NCBI GenBank assembly: GCA_030770425.1
Contig: JASJFT010000115.1
Coordinates: 1 to 64,000, forward strand
DNA length: 64,000 nucleotides
Reading direction: 5' to 3'
Origin: Darksidea phi
Lineage: Eukaryota > Ascomycota > Dothideomycetes > Pleosporales > Lentitheciaceae
A program made the position numbers and the translations under genes. Every line of letters begins with the position of its first letter. Position 1 is the stretch's first letter. Below the pieces are notes generated by a model. That model was not told where the DNA came from. It ran no database searches and saw only the letters and a list, made by a program, of their open reading frames with translations. Below, one piece after another: positions 61,001-64,000 of the stretch.

Positions 61001-62910
61001 ATGACGGCGGAATGAATATGACTAGTTTCCTCGTCCTGTTTCAACGCGTCTTCCAATGTCCACGCCGGAGCATCAGGTAGGTCGGCAAGCACTTGATCCA
61101 GCTCCCGAATCTTCACGGCGAAAGACGGACAGTGTGTATACAAGTATAGACCCATTTGTGGCCACTGAGCGCCCTGTCCTGTGAACACGCCGAGGATCCT
61201 CGGCTGCAGGTCGCCGGCGCTGGTCACGGGCTGTAAGGAACTCGCAGCCCCCTCCATCTCAGCAGCCTTCCGAGCTAAACTTTCCAAAAGCTCTTTTGTA
61301 GTTCCTGCTGCGAATGTGACCCGGTATGGGAATAGCGTACGATTGAAGATAGAAGTCCACGCTAGGTCCATCAAGCTGACGTGTGGATGTTGTTTGAGGT
61401 AATCCCGCATCGCCACGACCTGTTTCCGCAGCGAGGAATCTGATTTGGCCGAAAGAACAAGCGGTAAGGGGGACACGAAATGGCTACTCGATCCCACCGC
61501 ATCTTGCAGCACCTCGGGATGTTCCTGCCAGAAACTCTCAACAATGACATGCGCATTTGTTCCACCGAACCCAAAGCTATTAACGCTCACACGACGAGGA
61601 GAACCCGGTTCTGGATCCGGCAACTTCGTCGCCACCGTGGGCACTCTGAGATTAGTGTAGAACGGGGAAATCGAAGGATTGAGCGTTTCGAAAAGGAGAT
61701 TAGGCGGGATGATTCCATGTTGGACCATTAACGAGGCTTTTATCAAGCCCGCTAGTCCGGCCGTGCCCTCGAGGTGGCCGACTATAGTCTTGATGGACCC
61801 CACGTGCATGCGCTGGTCTGTGGGCACGACTTCCCGTGAAGAGAAGAACGCCCGAGATATGGCCTCTGCTTCGATGGGATCTCCAGTTGGGGTTCCGGTG
61901 CCGTGGGCCTCGAAATACTGGCAGCGGTCGCGTGGATTTCGAGGGTCCAAACCGGCAGCCGCATACGTCTTTTGTATCAGTGCGATCTGGGCTGCTGCCG
62001 TGGGCGCCGTGATACCTGCAGAGCTGTTCCCATCTTGGTTGACGCATGAGGCGCGGATAACGCATTCAATGGCGTCGCCGTCCTGGAGCGCTTTGCTCAG
62101 GGGTTTGAGCATGACGGCTGCGAAGCCTTCGCCTCGGGCGTAGCCATCTGCGCTTGCGTCCCACATCCTACTCCGACCCGTTGGCGACAACATCCTGAGC
62201 TTCGACTCGAAGATATAGGCCTCGGGTCCAAGTAGCAAGTTGGCGCCAGCCACTATAGCGACCTGGGAGCCCTGCTGCAGACTGCCGATCGCCTGGTGCA
62301 CGGCGACGAGACTCGACGAACAAGCAGTGTCGATTGTCATCGATGGCCCTCTCCAGTCGAAGAAATAAGAAATCCTGTTCGAAAGGATACTCCTCGCGGT
62401 ACCCGTAGCCAAATGTTGCGGCAGCGAACCGACATCGCGAAGTTGCAGCTCATGATAATCTCCACTCATCACGCCTACAAAGACCGACGTATCGGAGCCT
62501 GCTAACGCTCCCAGCGTATACCCCGCCGACTCTGTAGTTTCGTGTACGACTTCGAGCAGGAGTCGCTGCTGCGGGTCCATGGCCTCGGCCTCGCGAGGAC
62601 TGATATTGAAAAACGATGCGTCAAAGGTCCTGTGGTCCTCATCAAGGAGGTACGATTTCGTGACGTTGGTTGCTCCATGGTAGCCTCCGTTACTCCGGTA
62701 GAAACCCGCTGTATTGAACCGGGTGGGTGGAATATCCCGCAAGAGATCTTTCGGGTTCTTGAGAAGCTCCCATAATCGCGCCGGCGACGACGCGCCGGGG
62801 AATCGACATGCGGTGCCGATGACGGCTGTAGGTTCGGGGATATTCGATTGCATATCGGATAGCGATAGTGCTGCAACAATTTGGTTGGCCCCACCGATGT
62901 AGATGCGCAA
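58048..62910 (-). CDS. Type I iterative polyketide synthase, KS-AT-DH-MT
   Basis: A single 1,620-aa frame without introns. Translation may start at Met20 (62853, MQSNIPEP), a usual start for fungal PKS; Met1 adds 19 residues. KS has Cys197 (DTACSSS), His336 (EAHGTGT) and His379 (KTIVGHLEG). The acyltransferase has GHSSG with Ser667. The dehydratase has His994 in GHRFQNQILFP, where the usual Gly of HxxxGxxxxP is Asn, and Asp1173/Gln1177 (DACLQ). The C-methyltransferase has EIGAGTG (1441-1447) and ends near HSMST (1605-1609). No enoylreductase, ketoreductase or acyl-carrier domain follows: the frame stops at 1620, 4 bp into the A-T-R start. With no carrier of its own it cannot extend a chain unless it uses the T domain of the next frame or a separate carrier. 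Without a ketoreductase the dehydratase would have no usual substrate. Confidence 0.9.
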   Translation of the reverse strand: MRIYIGGANQIVAALSLSDMQSNIPEPTAVIGTACRFPGASSPARLWELLKNPKDLLRDIPPTRFNTAGFYRSNGGYHGATNVTKSYLLDEDHRTFDASFFNISPREAEAMDPQQRLLLEVVHETTESAGYTLGALAGSDTSVFVGVMSGDYHELQLRDVGSLPQHLATGTARSILSNRISYFFDWRGPSMTIDTACSSSLVAVHQAIGSLQQGSQVAIVAGANLLLGPEAYIFESKLRMLSPTGRSRMWDASADGYARGEGFAAVMLKPLSKALQDGDAIECVIRASCVNQDGNSSAGITAPTAAAQIALIQKTYAAAGLDPRNPRDRCQYFEAHGTGTPTGDPIEAEAISRAFFSSREVVPTDQRMHVGSIKTIVGHLEGTAGLAGLIKASLMVQHGIIPPNLLFETLNPSISPFYTNLRVPTVATKLPDPEPGSPRRVSVNSFGFGGTNAHVIVESFWQEHPEVLQDAVGSSSHFVSPLPLVLSAKSDSSLRKQVVAMRDYLKQHPHVSLMDLAWTSIFNRTLFPYRVTFAAGTTKELLESLARKAAEMEGAASSLQPVTSAGDLQPRILGVFTGQGAQWPQMGLYLYTHCPSFAVKIRELDQVLADLPDAPAWTLEDALKQDEETSHIHSAVISQPICTAVQLALVDLCCSAGLVFSTIIGHSSGEIAAAYAADIITAREAISIAYYRGLHSHLAAGVEHENGGMMATGLTLSQGKVFCAQDQWTGRLVVAAENGPGSTTLSGDEDAIVEAADALKRENIFCRVLRVEKAYHSHHMLPCAGPCLKSLRECRIRPRDPTCTWISTVHVAEGSREGVIQTMDGRYWVENMERPVLFRQGLQLALRAEASLDFALEIGPHPALSGPWKQTMKGVLGQSIPYHGTLSRGCNDSEAISSMLGFVIANSSSLPRNLRRYPDLFQGIPRPRYLRDFPTYSWDHSTVFWKESRTSQRFRSRDTGIHDLLGSRMPDDNKDAMRWSNILRANELPWTSGHRFQNQILFPAAGYILMAVEAALALAQGAQVDAVTLHDLQILNAITLEEASSGVETMFALTKEAGREDSSGSVHARFTLYAETQQNSSEMVKHFSGGVTVILTTSAGGPFPQRERSPEYLLDVDVEQFYEAMSRVGLDYTGTFRGVTSMRRKSRLAQTEVMHVGYAEGATNMAMHPGFMDACLQGLLGAYAAPNDGSFWTAYLPTAVRKAHFNLRSARPTDQSTSFVDSYITRASAQDLEGDVEAFDAQGGMRFQLEGVVCTAIEPPSPTNDRRLFAKVAWKCDCPSSMEVQPSPSKDVADIRQLAAICERYSYMYLKKLRSQIGKEEEASLKWHLRQLLAFTDFTLPRLEQGRCPTYDPKWVNDTEDVLDVLASPFADEVDIQIIRAVGSNLVEFFRETKMPLEVLQQNDMLSRQYIEGMGFNECNIHVGRIASQIVHRYPNMRILEIGAGTGATTRAMSDAMGDHYDEYFYTDVSAGFFERAKPILNSDKATYKILNIEGDPVPQGFEPHSFDLIVASNVLHATRVLKTTLENVRKLLRPGGYLLLMEITGEWLRNRLPISCLPGWWLGADDGRPHGATVTEGEWNNLLLRPGFSGIDRVERDAVDGMPHSMSTILSQARFSARP

Positions 62911-63218
62911 GATGTATCTGGGTGCGTATTGTGTAGTTGTGGATCGGCAAAGGCGGAATGACTCCTGGCCAATAAACCGGTCCTATTTCCTTACAAGAAG
63001 CAGCCAATCGTTCAAAAGTCGGAATTGCCTTTTTCGTAGGTGCTTCTTTTTCGGCGGCGTGCGGCGCCGAATTCTCGGGGCATCGAGACAGCCAGCCAAG
63101 ACTAGAATGGTAGAACGCCAGCCAGCACGAGAATAGTAGAAACGAGTCCCAGGAACGTTAGAAAGCTACCTCTTGATAGTCATCCCAAATCCGCAGGGAG
63201 CCCAAGCCCACCGCAACC
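62911..63218. promoter_or_regulatory. Divergent promoter between the PKS and the hydrolase
   Basis: The 308-bp gap holds a head-to-tail tandem repeat: 26 bp at 63092-63117 and 27 bp at 63118-63144, both with the CCAGCCA...AGAAT.GTAGAA pattern. An inverted repeat TTCGGCG (63050-63056) / CGCCGAA (63065-63071) contains CGG half-sites like those bound by Zn2Cys6 regulators of fungal clusters. The shared location suggests co-regulation of both genes, which is inference. No TATA box is obvious. Confidence 0.55.
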
Positions 63219-64000
63219 ATGGCCAACATGTTCCGCTCCGCCTTTTTCAACTTCGAATTCCTCCGCGTCCTAAACGCCGCACCCTTCCAAGCAGCAGATA
63301 TCGGCGAATGCTGGGAAGCCGCGGCAATCATCAAAGACGGCGACCCCGAAAGCTGGTATCGCGCGTGGCAAAGAACCGCAGAACGAACGCTGGTTCTCGC
63401 CAAAGAAGCGGCCCTCGCCCACGACAAGGAAGCAGAACGATGGTGCCTCCTCCGCAGCTGGAACTATCTCCGGGCTAGCGAATCGCTACTGCGTTTGAAT
63501 TGCAACGCGGATACCAGACTTCTATCCGTGTCGCAAAAGGCAGTGGATGTTTTTTACCAGGGCATCCTCCTGCTCGATAGCGACGTCCACCGCTTGGAGA
63601 TTCCATTCGAGGACTATCACCTCCCCGCCTACCTCTACATGCCCACGTGCGAAAGCCGGAAACCGGGCAAGATCCCGCTCATCATCCACACAGCCGGGTT
63701 CGACTCGTCGCAGGAAGAACTTTACTTTTTCGTAGCGGCCGGCGCAAGGACGAGAGGGTACGCGGTGCTGACGTTTGAGGGGCCAGGGCAGGGCCTCGTA
63801 CTGCGCAAGCTGGGCAAACACATGCGACCAGACTGGGAAGTCGTTACGTCGTCGGTGATAGATTACCTCGAGGAACTGAGCGTGAAGCGCCCCGAGCTTG
63901 AACTCGACTTGGCTCGGCTGTCGTTAACGGGGAACTCGATGGGGGGCTACTTCGTGCTTCGTGGCGCTGCGGATGCCCGCGTGAAGGCCTGCATCAGTGT
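63219..64000 (+). CDS. Alpha/beta hydrolase of fungal biosynthetic clusters (partial, runs off the window)
   Basis: The frame is open from ATG at 63219 to the window edge (260 complete codons), so the C-terminus is missing. The N-terminal 120 residues are a helical cap (FFNFEFLRVLN start, Trp-rich helices). The hydrolase fold follows, with PLIIHTAGFDSS (oxyanion strand and loop), LTFEGPGQG, and the nucleophile elbow TGNSMGGY with Ser240. This arrangement matches the pseudo-oxynicotine hydrolase/FrsA-like family, members of which often sit beside PKS-NRPS genes and act on late intermediates or release. The start has a good context (CAACCATGG). The Asp and His of the triad should lie beyond the window. 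It is divergent from the PKS. Confidence 0.85.
   Translation, partial: MANMFRSAFFNFEFLRVLNAAPFQAADIGECWEAAAIIKDGDPESWYRAWQRTAERTLVLAKEAALAHDKEAERWCLLRSWNYLRASESLLRLNCNADTRLLSVSQKAVDVFYQGILLLDSDVHRLEIPFEDYHLPAYLYMPTCESRKPGKIPLIIHTAGFDSSQEELYFFVAAGARTRGYAVLTFEGPGQGLVLRKLGKHMRPDWEVVTSSVIDYLEELSVKRPELELDLARLSLTGNSMGGYFVLRGAADARVKACIS

Larger units (their letters stand above)
54976..62910 (-). other. Hybrid megasynthase locus KS-AT-DH-MT / A-T-R
   Basis: Read on the minus strand, the three frames 62910-58048, 58051-55574 and 55653-54976 form one continuous domain series. The first two meet by a 4-base ATGA overlap. The last two are two halves of a single reductase domain separated by one extra base. 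Canonical fungal PKS-NRPS hybrids have KS-AT-DH-MT-ER-KR-ACP-C-A-T-R; here ER, KR, ACP and C are all absent with no leftover sequence. Either this is a compact hybrid enzyme with two one-base lesions or sequencing errors, or two separate proteins plus a damaged reductase. The choice needs transcript or read data. Confidence 0.7.

Overview
The window comes from a filamentous ascomycete (Pezizomycotina). Genes carry short introns (47-112 bp) with GTATGT/GTAAGT donors and CTAAT-like branch sites. There are fungus-specific families (HET-domain NLR, 2EXR protein, CmcJ-type enzyme, type I iterative polyketide synthase). A 37-kb block has the signature of repeat-induced point mutation (RIP): CpA and its complement TpG are almost absent while CpG survives. 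The species cannot be named from sequence alone.

Layout. 1-330 is ordinary DNA with no gene. About 331-37,912 is one AT-rich, gene-free block made of five long-terminal-repeat retrotransposons inserted into each other. I resolved every boundary by LTR pairs of matching length and 5-bp target-site duplications (TSDs): outer element E (439-37739, TSD ACTAG); B on the minus strand inside E (2365-24095, TSD ATTAC); C inside B (3475-17844, TSD TTATC); A inside the 3' LTR of C (10336-17701, TSD TTATA); and D inside the integrase of E (27314-34297, TSD GGTAA). C and D are one family, A and B a second, E a third. All are Gypsy-type, and chromodomain-like C-termini can be read in A, C, D and E. All coding frames are destroyed by RIP stops.

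38-44 kb holds three host genes: a two-exon Cys-rich protein with a charged helix (minus), a 2EXR protein with a myristoylation-like N-terminus (minus), and a two-exon secreted protein (plus). 44.2-48.05 kb is a second repeat zone: a RIP remnant, then a non-autonomous hAT-like element (16-bp perfect inverted ends, 8-bp TSD) split by a RIP-damaged Tc1 element. 48.7-53.8 kb holds a six-exon CmcJ/AsaB-like gene (plus) and a HET-NB-ARC-TPR NLR gene (minus), convergent.

55-64 kb is a biosynthetic locus. A polyketide synthase half (KS-AT-DH-MT, 1620 aa) is followed, with a 4-base ATGA stop/start overlap, by an adenylation-thiolation-reductase half (A-T-R). A one-base frameshift splits the reductase. 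No ER, KR, ACP or C domain lies between the halves, so this would be a compact KS-AT-DH-MT-A-T-R hybrid that I do not recognise. A divergent alpha/beta hydrolase gene runs off the right edge and shares a 308-bp promoter containing a 26/27-bp tandem repeat and a CGG-type palindrome. This locus is the best candidate for an undescribed system.
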